A stretch of 64,000 nt of DNA from Clavelina lepadiformis. Lineage: Eukaryota; Chordata; Ascidiacea; Aplousobranchia; Clavelinidae. This document shows, in pieces, positions 1-11,500 of the stretch (position 1 is its first letter; every line of letters begins with the position of its first letter). Made by a program: the position numbers and the translations under genes. Location: NCBI RefSeq assembly GCF_947623445.1, contig NC_135246.1, forward strand, positions 19,650,288-19,714,287, in the 5' to 3' direction. The notes below the pieces were generated by a model. The model was not told the DNA's origin. It was given only the letters and a program-made list of their open reading frames with translations, and ran no database searches.

Positions 1-168
1 CGCAGAGAAAACGAACGTAAATAAATTAATGGACGTGACCTGCCAACTGTCAATCAGGTGCTTATGACTTGACCAACCTTCACCTAGTCCAGGGCCCCTG
101 AAATTGACTGTTTATTACTTTAAGCTTCACATATTGAACATATTTATTGATTCGCTTTCTTTTGACAG

Positions 169-3100
169 CTTGTGAAAAGATCAACGGAAATTGGTCTTGT
201 AACTGTGGTAAGTGCATTTGTGTAATTAGAAATTTCTATTTACTAATTCTATACACAATATACGAGTGATGTATACATGCGTGTATAACTGTATGTATTA
301 GGGTCATATGTGCTGGTTTAATTTACTTTCAAAGCTGCAAAATATTTTCAGTGGGACATGAATCTGATGTCCTCTATCCAGCTCCGGATGTTGTTGTCGA
401 CGGTTACACGGTGGTTGTGAGGTGGAAGCAGATGGATCCTTGTTTCAAGGTTGAGGATTACGTGGTGCAAATTTATGTTTCTCCTGGCGACAAGCCAATA
501 TTTCGTGGGGTGCAATTGGCTGATGTAAGTCCATGAAAATTATTTTGAACTGGAAGTTTACTGTGTGCAGAAATCATTTCAGACACGCCAAGAGATTGAC
601 CATGTGGCAAAAATTCAAATAATTTGCATATTTGTTTGTTGCTGCAGTATTCATTTTTAATTGGATCTAGTAAGTCAGTTTGTGTTGTTTCCTTCCTAGC
701 TGCCAGTGTAGATCCAGTTCTTACATTTCTCTAAACCTGCTTGTTTGTACGTAGAATAATACCTCCACGCTTGCACATACATTTTCGCACGTCTACGAAC
801 CACCTGAAGGATATGAATTAAAAACCAGGGTAATTTTGATTTTATTTAAAAATGATTTTATTTAAATGTCAATGCTATGTGGCTCCAAAACTAATATTTG
901 GAGAATTTATTGGATAAGTGCTTTAAGTTTTTTGCTTGTAAATTTACAAAATTGATGCTTTTTTACAGATGTTGTTTTATATTGTGCAACTAAATCATAA
1001 AATTTTGGGTATTTAGCTGCTAATCTGGGCCAAACCAAAAGATTTTCAGGAACTTTTTGCATATTCAGAATTTGCTCCGGTTTCCATTCAAGGTAACTGC
1101 CCTTAACCAACCGTAGCTGAATTTTTTATTTATTTAATTTTCTTTATTTTCTTTTTATTTACCTAATTTAATTTTCTTTAAAGCTGAAAGTTTTGTTGGA
1201 AAACTTTTAGAAAAGCCAAAGTTTTGCCTCCTTGCATGGATTGAATTTCATGTTTGTGGCTTTCTCGATAGAATTTGTTTAATTGTGTGTTGATTTTAAA
1301 AACTCTCCACACAAAATCAGAAAAACTTGACTAAAATATTAATTTCCATTTCAACAAAACAGATTGGAAACTATTAGCATCAGATTTGAAAGTAAAAACT
1401 TTTCCGCTTGATTCAACCATTGAAGTGTCGTTTCCAGCTGCAAATTCAAGTTACGACATTAAGAATTACAACATCTGCCTAAACAGCTCCAGCTACGGCC
1501 ACTGTGAAGTGGTGGCGCAGGTATTATGATGTCATAATATCACCATTATTGAATGTTATTTCTAACTACGACTATTTGTTGCATCAGTTTTTATAGTTCA
1601 TAGACAAAGATATTGTAGTCAGGTGATCAGTAATATTTACTTCTGGAAGAAAGTTTTGTGAAGATTTTTAGCACAAATCATGAAATATTTAATCAAATAA
1701 CTGGATCCAGTGACGTTTCCATGTTATTTAGCCGCAGGAAGAGACCCACAAAGTGGTGAAAGAATTCACCAAGCTCAATCCTGGATACTACACAGTGCAG
1801 GTATAATCATTGCGTAGATTACCGGATTATGATCTCATATTACAGCAGTGTGTAGCATATCTGTTGCTGGTAGAGCTGGGACGTTCATTGCAATGCAAAC
1901 AGCCCAATAATTGGCAATATATTTCCTGTTTTCATAATTTTATGTTGTTATTAAAGAAAGCTTCTGTGTTTATTGATGAAACTAGTTCTTTGATTGCGTC
2001 AAGTGAACGAAATATTATATCTCAGTTTAGGTTTTGCAAAAGCTAAAGCCCGACTTAGAATGCCAATTATGTGGAAGATATGCCAATAATTGCGGAACTT
2101 ATAAAGACACAGTCACAATTGACTGACTTTGTTACGTCATGTATATTAAATATGACGCTTTGAAATAACCCAGTAGTCAAAATAGCCGTGGAAATACCAG
2201 GGATTGGTTGATATGACATTGGATTATGATACTTACATATGACTCGTGTCGTTCGTCGTTGTGGTTATAAGCAAATTATTCAAGGCTTGACTTCGGCGAC
2301 CGCAAAAAATTTTTAAGAGACCGCAACTGTTAAAGAACCGCTGGTTTTCTGCTGTGGTTGCAGAACTATAATTTTTGAAAGAAATTTTAGAGACTATTTC
2401 GATCTCTAAAAACACTTCAAAGAACTTTGGTGGAAAAAGATTGACCAAAAATATGTTTCCAGGTTGGCGACGTTCGCGACACGCAGCGCGAGTTTGTTGG
2501 AGAAAGAAAAATGACCAAACGTCGAATCGTGCTCGATCCCAAGCCATCTTCAACTTCTACAAAGCCCATCGGTAAACAAACTTTATCAAAACTTAATGGT
2601 AATAAGACTAATATTGTAGAACTGAAAGATGTATTTGTGAAATGCATTGGTTTAGTGCAGCTTTGAGGTTCAAAATTTTCTTCACCCGCATGACGTCATC
2701 CTGTATATGGCCGGTCGATATAGTTAGATACAATCTGACTTCTTCCATTGCTTCAAGGCAACACGATTTTCTAAAAATACTTTTCAATTTCACGCCAAGT
2801 TTTCACCCAACGTTTTGTAAAGTGACGTCAAAAGCAAAGGAATGTGTTTGCGGAGTGATTTTACTCAACATTCGTTTTAAACTAGACTTGCAGCACTTGT
2901 CAAATATGCTTTGTTTTGTCACCTTGCTCCATACATCGGCTACTTTCCAGTAAGTTGGGTCGCGCTTAAACACGGTGGTGCTTTGGAAGGGTGCGTGATT
3001 TTTTACTAAAATAATTTTGTAAAACTTCCAGAAAATATCTCTTTAGGCCAGCTTTTGATTTTATGGGAAGGTTCCCGGTAAATCTGCGAATGATGAAAAG

Positions 3101-5694
3101 TTTTCTGTTTCATGTTTCTTCTTTTTTCGTACCGTTATTCTTCAAACCGTTTTGAACTCGTTTGAGTTGTAAATTTATTCCATTATTGCTACGCGTCGTC
3201 GCTTAAAGTGGTTATTGCCGGGTTCCTTGATACGCTGCGCGAAATATGGTGTGTTATTTTGACGTCATAATCACACTTTCGTTTTGATATAAATGTGATA
3301 ATATCGGCGTTTCAGAAAACGTCCATGCCCGTTTTGACGTAATTTCACGTCATAATTGTCGTCATATCAGACGATACTTACAATTTAAACGTGTCGACCG
3401 AGATACCGCGTAAATACTTAATACGTTCAACTTCCTTAAAAAGCTAAAATAGAATTTTTTTTCTTGTCTATGGAAATCGACAAAACTAAAGCCGCTGCAC
3501 TTTGTAAGGCCGGGCCACTTATGCGCCCACTAACGGATTGTTAATTATATAGAAAGAAAAATAAAAAACGTTTCTTCTTCACTTCCAGTTGGTTGGCGGC
3601 AGAACTTTTTCAGCTTTTGCGTGTTTATTTAAATTCATTGCGTCACTATATTTGTTTATGACGTCATAGATCTATGGTTGGTCGCTGTCATGGCGGGGAT
3701 CGTCGGCGTCTTGCTCATCGTCGTGGTCGCCTTCTTCTTCGCATGGAAGCGAGGTGAGACTGATTTTTATTTTACATCTCGCGCACATTTTCATTCCTAG
3801 CTAAATTTACTTCAGGAATTTGCGGAAAGCTTCGAGTTTGTCTTCCGGCAGGTGTCGCTTTGCGCCTTGACAAACAAACCGCAAAGAGGTCGATTCATTT
3901 CTCGTTCAAATCTCGCTCCCTGTTGCTTGTCTGGCAGAGGGACCTCAGATCGGCCGAACTGGACGAAACACATTCCGACAATATCAGGTTTGTGACGTCT
4001 GAAAAGCCATTTATTTCGTCATGAGGTTGTGGTCATCGCGCGTTGAATTACAACGAAATAAAAGAGATTTTCGTGCAGCTGTGGTGTTGGGCCACTTTCT
4101 GTTTTCTTAACGACTTACCACCTCATTTTAACTTGTAAATCTCAACCCGCAAACCAACTTGGTGCGCTTCCTCTATAAAGACATCTCGCCGCCTTCTTGA
4201 GTGTCGTCTGTGGTCTTGACGTCATACTTGATCTATTCGAGGACCGACAAGTTTGCGAAGGAATATCGAAGTGGATTCAATCCGCTTATGACAAGGCCGA
4301 GTTTGTCGTCTTCATTTGCCCGCATTTCGACTACACCAGACCCGGGCAAACCGCACAGAGCGTCCGATCCTTGATTGGCGACTTCGACCGCATATACAAG
4401 TAAGCGCTGGGTTGCGGACCCCGTTGTTAAATCTTACGCAGTTCTATTACCTCGTGCTCTTGCCTTAAATGCCGATGTGACAGCGTTTAAATAGATTTGT
4501 TTTGTGTTTGAATTAAGCTTAATGTCGCGATGGCAAAGCACTAATCACGTGATTTGATGACGCAGTTATCTTGAGAACGAGATCGGAGTCGGCGAAAAGC
4601 GAAGCAAATTCATCACCGCCCTGTTGCCTTATTCGGACATCACGTGCTTCGAAAAAGCAAAGTACTTGAAGAAAATGACCTCGGTTTATAAACTGATGAA
4701 CCAAATCGATGACTTCTTTCTTCACGTGCAAGGTGACCAAGCCAGTGGCCTGGCACGAAGCCACATTTAGCATTGTGTGGTCACCGTCACGCATCCAATC
4801 TGCATTTCTAAGAACTTAAAGTTGTATGCAAATTTTGTTGTCTATTGTAGTTTATTGCGCGTAATTTCTGTCCAGACCTGTTGAGTGTTGTCCGCGATGT
4901 AGTTGAGGAAGTGATGGCGACCGATGCAATCTGCTCTAATTTTATCTTCGATGAATTTTGTATTCTCAGGGAGATCGAAATTGAGTCCGGATGGCAAGCT
5001 GGATCTTCAAGTGGTGAGCAAGAGAGGATACATCGACACGAATGAAGGAAGAGCGATCCACGAAGGATTCATCAAGTTTCAGAAACTTCTGAAAGATCAC
5101 TCGTTATGTGTCTCCAATGCAGGAAGCGAATTCGATGATGAGAGTTCAGCATCCGATAATATCTCGGAGTCGTACGAAATTTCTCCCGGAATCTCCATGG
5201 AAACATCAAGCAGTGACCTGACGTGTCCGGATTGCTATCGGCATCAAAGCACAGATGAGGAGCGAGGAGCACCGATCATGGTCAATGTGATCAACGAAAT
5301 TCTTCCTCCTAATCCTCCAGATTGCAACTTCCACATCCGGCAGCAGGTATTAAATGTTCCTCCATCTTTTGTGAGCAATCCGGAAGAAGAGATTCTCCTC
5401 ATCAATGCTGAGTCCGGGAACCTCCCAACATCCGAAAGTCATCTAGTTTCCAGCAATGAAAGCATCAACATCAATCCAGGAGATTGTATAGAAAAACTTG
5501 AATCTCATGAAGTCGAAACTTCTCCGAAAAATTTAAACTTCATCCATTCTTCAACATCCGTGCAATCCTCCTCTGGAAGTGAAGGCATTATTACATCACA
5601 GTCCAGCTCTTCCAATCCAGTGATAATTCTACCGGGCAATCTTCATCAAGCACCTTCATCTGAAGATAGCGGATTCCTCTCCAACACAGTTTGA
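169..5694 (+). CDS. IL17R: IL-17 receptor-like protein A (SEFIR domain), 5' end outside window
   Basis: Type I cytokine receptor of the IL-17R family; the SEFIR domain normally recruits the adaptor Act1. Exons by splice signal and phase: 169-207, 352-524, 755-829, 1017-1092, 1363-1520, 1732-1800, 2463-2571, 3670-3753, 3816-3987, 4181-4399, 4566-4732, 4970-5694. They keep one frame (688 codons including stop). Extracellular exons carry fibronectin-III-like strands (VVVRWKQMDPC, THTFSH-type segment AHTFSHVYEPP, a Cys pair in the 1363 exon). The 3670 exon encodes the membrane helix (AGIVGVLLIVVVAFFFAW). SEFIR follows: SRSLLLVWQRD strand, then LDLFED and FVVFICPHFDYTR in the 4181 exon. A roughly 240-residue Ser/Glu-rich tail ends at 5694. 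Signal peptide and first domain lie left of base 1. It is an inverted paralogue of the gene at 8739-17267. Family assignment is firm; which vertebrate IL17R it matches is not decided. Confidence 0.88.
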
Positions 5695-5847
5695 ATCACA
5701 GAGGACATTGTTTCATCACCACCAAGTTGCTGTAAAAAAATCGCTTCGAATACTTTCTCCTGTCTCTGAAGATTAACCTACTGTCTGTCTACACACCATG
5801 ACGTTATAGATTTCATGTGCGCAAGAGTATGTTTCTATGGATCGAAG
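169..5847 (+). repeat. Left arm of inverted duplication (IL17R block)
   Basis: Exons, many introns and about 150 bp of 3' flank of IL17R-A are repeated in reverse orientation at 8584-14358. The match continues past the stop codon to a shared 17-bp stretch at 5831-5847 and 8584-8600, then fades. Introns differ by insertions and deletions: about 1.1 kb between the stalk and membrane exons (2572-3669) against about 0.8 kb in the other arm. The arm may extend left of the window. Confidence 0.85.
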
Positions 5848-5942
5848 TTGTATCCAAGTAGGGAAAGTACCGCAAAATAGTGTAATGAGTTAATTTTTAT
5901 CGAGGTGATCAGGTTTAGAGTTAATTCTTCTGTGACGTCATC

Positions 5943-7051
5943 ATGGTAATGAGTCCAAGTGCATTGTGGCATGTCCAGAGTACATCGTGCTCAGAATCAG
6001 GTGAGTTGTTCACAGTTTATTCATTCTTTGCACTTTCCAGTTTTACCCTAGCAATTTAATTTCTATATCAGCGTTTCCATTTATTTTTGCCTATACCACT
6101 CATTTGCTCATATCTTTGCGTGTTTTTGTCGTATGCAGTCATATTGTTCACGCATAAGCAGGCTACTTCTATTGAGTAACAGTGCACAGTAGTGTTTCTT
6201 TTTATTGAGCGATAATGCAGTAAGTGTTTATTTAATCTGACCTAGCACATTACGTAACCTTCCAGAGCGTTCAAAATTACAGATTTATTTTCCTAACATC
6301 CCAATCTTCCTCACTTGTACTGATGTTTATGCAAGTTGTGAGAAAGGATCTTTTACTCACCATTCAAAATATGAAAGAGAGGATGGTTATGAACCTATAC
6401 GCTGGCAAGCATCGTCTCGCTTTTTTCCGCCATTCTGAAAAAGAGATTCTCTCTTTCATATTGTGAAGGGTGAGCAAAGTCAATATCACACGGTGTGCAC
6501 TTGTGTTCCTGCCCCGGCCATTGCATGTGCCTGTTGCGCACTTTTCCTTTTATTGTTAATTTTCATTGAGCTCAGCATATTTCCCCGTGGTTGTTGTTTC
6601 TTTGCTCATATATCGCTCGCTCATGTCCAGCATTTATATGGTAATGTTACGCAGTGTTTCTGTGATGTACAATCGTGTTCAGGCAAATTTTGTGAAATAA
6701 ATTTATCGTGAGGTGGCGCCCGAGATCTTATATTTGCTGGCTAGGCAATCCGCTGTAGGTTTGTTGTAAAGTTGCGACCACGCATTTCAAAAACTTACGG
6801 CGTGTTATAATCCTGGTGGAACTGATTGGCGAAAACTGCATTTTTGCTGCGATACGACACAATGCAGTAATAATGCTAGTCGCCTTACTTTGAAAGTCGA
6901 TGATAAACGGCGTATTATGTTATCTTACGCTTGGTTAGGTGAAGGATTTGGCCGTGGGAATTTTCCTACAATCACTTATTATCGTTTTGGTGAGTTCCGT
7001 TGTGTAAAAACCAGCCATGAAACTTGTCAAAATACTTGTATAATAAGCTAG
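5943..7051 (+). CDS. Candidate unknown cysteine-rich membrane or secreted protein
   Basis: Not recognised. Three open segments join in frame across splice-like boundaries: 5943-6000 (ATG at 5943, donor CAG|gtgag), 6446-6707 (donor TC|gtgagg) and 6772-7051 (ends TAG). The total is 600 nt, 199 residues. The second segment encodes a hydrophobic run (residues about 45-64, ALFLLLLIFIELSIF) after a Cys-rich stretch, then a probable N-glycosylation site NVTQ. The third is Cys-rich (FCCDTTQCSNNAS, ending ETCQNTC). This suggests a type II membrane or signal-anchored protein with disulfides outside. The second intron would be only 64 bp. The first exon is the weakest link: it lies in the 3' flank of IL17R-A, and the acceptor at 6445 sits in a foldback repeat. 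It could instead be UTR or chance open frames. Confidence 0.33.
6352..6478. repeat. Imperfect foldback (inverted repeat), about 33-bp arms
   Basis: Arms at 6352-6384 and 6445-6478 are near-complementary: the left arm holds ATGAAAGAGAG and the right arm CTCTCTTTCAT, each flanked by matching CTCACC/GGTGAG-type ends. The loop is about 60 bp. It could be a very small MITE or a structured RNA. It overlaps the proposed acceptor of the cysteine-rich gene, so the two interpretations compete. Confidence 0.6.
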
Positions 7052-7250
7052 CTCAGATGTAACCATGGAAACCAGTTATGGCTAAGTTTTTCGCCGCAAC
7101 TGTGGGGAAGCACCGGGGTTAGACATTTGGGGGCGATACAGAAAGGATGAGCAAAACAGTATCAGGGGCTTGTTGCAAACGAACAGATGTTCTTTCAAAG
7201 CTATTATAATTAAGGAACTACTTCAAATTACATTGATGTCCAACTTACCT

Positions 7251-7371
7251 GTAGCACAGGCACTACAGCAGTTTTTTCTTTTGTGGCAGATTTTTTCTTT
7301 TATTACTGGGACTTGAGACTGTAGGCGGGGGTGCACCAGACGTTTTAAGCGTTTTTTAGCAAAATTTTGAA
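7251..7371 (-). other. Possible minus-strand exon, basic and Cys-containing
   Basis: On the minus strand a strong acceptor (run of T then CAG) ends at 7372 and a strong donor (ACAG|gtaagt) starts at 7250. One frame stays open throughout, giving a basic segment (KKRLKRLVHPRL) ending in a Cys cluster (KNCCSACAT). The same frame is open upstream to about 7555. No start or partner exon could be phased to it, so it may be part of a small gene, a UTR exon or chance. Confidence 0.25.
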
Positions 7372-7379
7372 CTGAAAAA

Positions 7380-8583
7380 AATATAATCGCAGGTTTTGTT
7401 GTTGCTCTCACAAAATGCCTGATGATGCAGTATGATGATATACTTGAAAAGTTGTCGACTCTTACCCAGTGTTTAAAGAAAAGAATAAATTGCGCCACTA
7501 TTCGGCAAATATAAATACAATATTTCCTGGATGAACGACGAATATCTTTAAACACATATTTACAAAGATTTTATTCATAAACAACAGAGTGACGCGGTTG
7601 CAAAATGAGTAACGTTGCAACGTAATAACAGAGGAGGTGCATCTAAGTTCTAAGCAATAAATGCAAGAGGAATAATCACAACCGAGAACGTATTTTGATG
7701 GTGAAATAAAGTAATAAAAGTATTTGCTGACTTTATACACGCATTTTGAAAACGTTTATAAAAGGAATAAATCGCTGATGTACCGTTTGAACCCTTAAAA
7801 TAAGCACAGACTGACAGAAGTACACACAGATACGGTATCTGCTTGAACAAAGTACGCCATAAAAATGCGGCTTATGGTGTTCAGTAGAACAAGTTGCATA
7901 AGAAATTGAGCATTTACTGCATGTACTTGAGAACGATATGAGATACGCGGCCGTAAAAATACTAAGACAATAGATTGACACCTACAGAGCGCTCTGCAAG
8001 ACTAAATCGGAGTTTAGGATTGATTCCAATTCAAGAACATTATAACAAAATAGGCGATCACAATCGAACAATGTGACTAACACCGCACTTTGGTCAAAAC
8101 CAATAGCACAAAAACACCCAAAATATAAACCTATGACGAAGGTAAACATTAATTAGACAATAGAAATCTTATCTTGATGGCTGTACTAGTTGGCACAATG
8201 CAATCAAATAAATGACCGCCAGGAAATTAACAACGTATAAATCTCGACAATGATGGAAAAATGAACCTACATTAATTTTACTGTAAACTAGAAGTAGAAG
8301 AATTTTCAAAAATTAACATAAGTCTCAATCAAAAATGAAATAACTGCATTGCAAGAGACTTTCCCTATTGGGATATAAAATTGATCGGAGACAACACTTT
8401 CGTTCCAACGCCGGAATAATCCGAAAGCCGCAATTAAAATTTCCACCACACAATCGTGATAATTTCTACTGTATTTTTTAGAACCTTACCAAAACTTAGG
8501 GCTTCATCTTGAAATAGGCTTCTGTGATGCTGTTTCATTTTCATGGGTAGGATTATCCCAAGGTAGGGAAAACGCGGTGCTCC
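7380..8583. other. Spacer between the two IL17R genes, nothing recognised
   Basis: AT-rich sequence between the basic open frame and the 3' flank of IL17R-B. Only short overlapping minus-strand open frames without splice context were seen, and no repeat structure. It probably contains the 3' UTR and poly(A) region of IL17R-B toward 8.6 kb. Confidence 0.4.
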
Positions 8584-11500
8584 CTTCGATCCATAGAAAC
8601 AAAATACTTTTGTGCACAAAAAATCTATGACGTTATGGTGTATAGACAGACAGTAAGTTATCTTCAAAGCTGGGAGCACGTTTTCGAAGCGATTTTTTTA
8701 CAGTAACTTGGTGGAGATGAAACAATGTCCTCTGTGATTCAAACTGTGTTGGAGAGGAATCCGCTATCTTCAGATGAAGGTGCTGGATGAAGATTGCCCG
8801 GTAGAATTATCATTGGATTGGAAGAGCTGGGCTGTGACGTAATAATGCCTTCACTTCCAGAGGAGGATTGCACGGATGTTGGAGAATGAGTGAAGTTTAA
8901 ATTTTTCGAAGAAGTTTCGACTTCATGAGATTCAAGTTTTTCTATACGATCTCCTGGATTGATGTTGATGCTTTCATTGCTGGAAACTAGAAGACTTTCG
9001 GATGTTGGGAGGTTCCCGGACTCTGCATTGATGAGGAGAATCTCTTCTTCCGGATTGCTCACAAAAGATGGAGGAGCATTTAATACCTGCTGCCGGATGT
9101 GGAAGTTGCAATCTGGAGGATTAGGAGGAAGAATTCTATCGACCACGTTGACCATGATCGGTGCTCCTCGCTCCTCATCTGTGCTTTGATGCCGATAGCA
9201 ATCCGGACACGTCAGGTCACTCCTTGATCCATCCAATAAGCGTTGATGCACCGAGTACGAGTCCGAGATATTATCGGATGCTGAACTCTCATCATCGACT
9301 CGGCTTCCTGTGTGGGAGCCACACAACGAGTGATCTTTCAGAAGTTGCTGAAACTTGATGAATCCTTCGCGGATCGCTCTTCCTTCATTCGTGTCGATGT
9401 ATCCTCTCTTGCTCACCACTTGAAGATCCAGCTTGCCATCCGGACTCAATTTCGATCTCCCTGAGAATACAAAATTCATCGAAGATAAAATTAGAGCAGA
9501 TTGCATCGGTCGCCATCACTTCCTCAACTACATCGCGGACAACACTCAACAGGTCTGGACAGAAATTACGTGCAATAAACTACCATGAACAACAAAATTT
9601 GCATACAACTTTAAGTTCTTAGAAATGCAGATTGGATGCGTGACGGTGACCACACAATGCTAAATGTGGCTTCGTGCCAGGCCACTGGCTTGGTCACCTT
9701 GCACGTGAAGAAAGAAGTCATCGATTTGGTTCATCAGTTTATAAACCGAGGTCATTTTCTTCAAGTACTTTGCTTTTTCGAAGCACGTGATGTCCGAATA
9801 AGGCAACAGGGCGGTGACGAATTTGCTCCGCTTTTCGCCGACTCCGATCTCGTTCTCAAGATAACTGCGTCATCAAATCACGTGATTAGTGCTTTGCCAT
9901 CACGACATTAAGCTCAATTCAAACACAGAACAAATCTAATTAAACGCTGTCACATCGGCATTTAAGGCAAGAACAGGAGGTAAGAGAACTGCGTATAAGA
10001 TATAACAACGGGGTCCGCAACCCAGCGCTTACTTGTATATGCGGTCGAAGTCGCCAATCAAGGATCGGACGCTTTGTGCGGTTGGCCCGGGTCTGGTGTA
10101 GTCGAAATGCGGGCAAATGAAGACGACAAACTCGGCCTTGTCATAAGCGGATTGAATCCACTTCGATATTCCTTCGCAAACTTGTCGGTCCTCGAATAGA
10201 TCAAGTATGACGTCAAGACCACAGACGACACTCAGGAAGGCGGCGAGATGTCTTTATAGAGGAAGCGCACCAAGTTGGTTTGCGGGTTGAGATTTACAAG
10301 TTAAAATGAGGTTAAATCGCAGACGACTGGCGGTGGTTCCACCTCATCAATACATTTTCAATTTTTAATTAAATATTCATAAAAACCTACACAGGCCTAT
10401 TTCTGAGAAATGTACGAATTTCTCTCGTCTGCAAAAAGCTAATAATGTTCTCTTTTACGCTCGTATTCAATGACACGTGGATAAAAGTTGGTCATTTTGT
10501 TAAAAAAAAATTGCAATTTTCTGCTACCGGCAACCCGGCCCTAACGCACTGAATTCGCCTGTGGGGAAAATTCATGAATTACCGTAGGTTTAGGGGACTC
10601 TGTTCTAATCTTTCAATTCGGTATCTGTGCCCAAATGTAAGATATTAATTGTGCTGGCGTCTCGAACGCGGTGTTTCACGAAAAATGAGCGCATATTCAT
10701 GAAGATAATTAAAACAACTGTTTCCTGCAAGTTTGTTTCATTCAAAGAACTCAACGTTCACGGTTATTACGCAAACATGACGAAATAAATGGCTTTTCAG
10801 ACGTCACAAACCTGATATTGTCGGAATGTGTTTCGTCCAGTTCGGTCGATCTGAGGTCCCTCTGCCAGACGAGCAACAGGGAGCGAGATTCGAAAGTTTT
10901 TGTCTGTTTGTCGAGTTTTTCGGCGATTGTCGCGGGAAGGTACATCCGGAGCCTTCTGCAGTGTCCTAATGCGCGACAAAAAGATGAACGAGCGATGAAG
11001 GCAAAACCGCGATAAATCTTGGTTTAATTAAGCACAGATCGACATGTTTGCGACATCATGATCAAAGCAAGCGATTATTACAGCGCCGCAAAACGCGTCA
11101 AAATGCGACACAAATTTGTGGGAGACTTTGAAATAAACTCACCTCGCTTCCATGCGAAGAAGAAGACGACCACCACCACGAACAAGACGCCGACGATCCC
11201 CGCCGTTACAGCCACCAACAGTAGATCTGTGACGTCATAAACACTGTTGTTAGCATTAAAGGTTAGCAAAGAGCATGGGGTACTATGGAAACAATGAGGT
11301 CGTTCGGTGCGAAACGTCAAGGTACCAGTTTGTTTTGAACAACAACCCTAAGAACGAAGGTCTTTCAAGTTTCCTCGTCAAACCGGTGCATTTCCGCGTC
11401 TTGTGACGTCACTATAATTGTTAATGACGTTGTAAGAAATGATTAAGCGAGTTGCAATAAGCAGGCGAGCGGATAAAAATACTTTTGATGAAAACAGAAA

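Noticed and set aside
2233-2953. Overlapping open frames on both strands in an IL17R-A intron
   Set aside because: Only 2463-2571 has splice sites, phase and a counterpart in gene B; the rest is intron.
4519-4794. 91-codon minus-strand open frame (and its mirror at 9636-9911)
   Set aside because: Exact shadow of the SEFIR exon of both IL17R genes; the plus-strand frame has splice sites and family motifs.
6463-7051. Thought of the Cys-rich frames as a viral glycoprotein remnant
   Set aside because: No specific similarity that I can name and no neighbouring viral gene; kept only as an unknown host candidate.
5943-7051. Possibility that the spacer gene is an IL-17 ligand
   Set aside because: The IL-17 cystine-knot spacing and its usual C-terminal motif are not seen.
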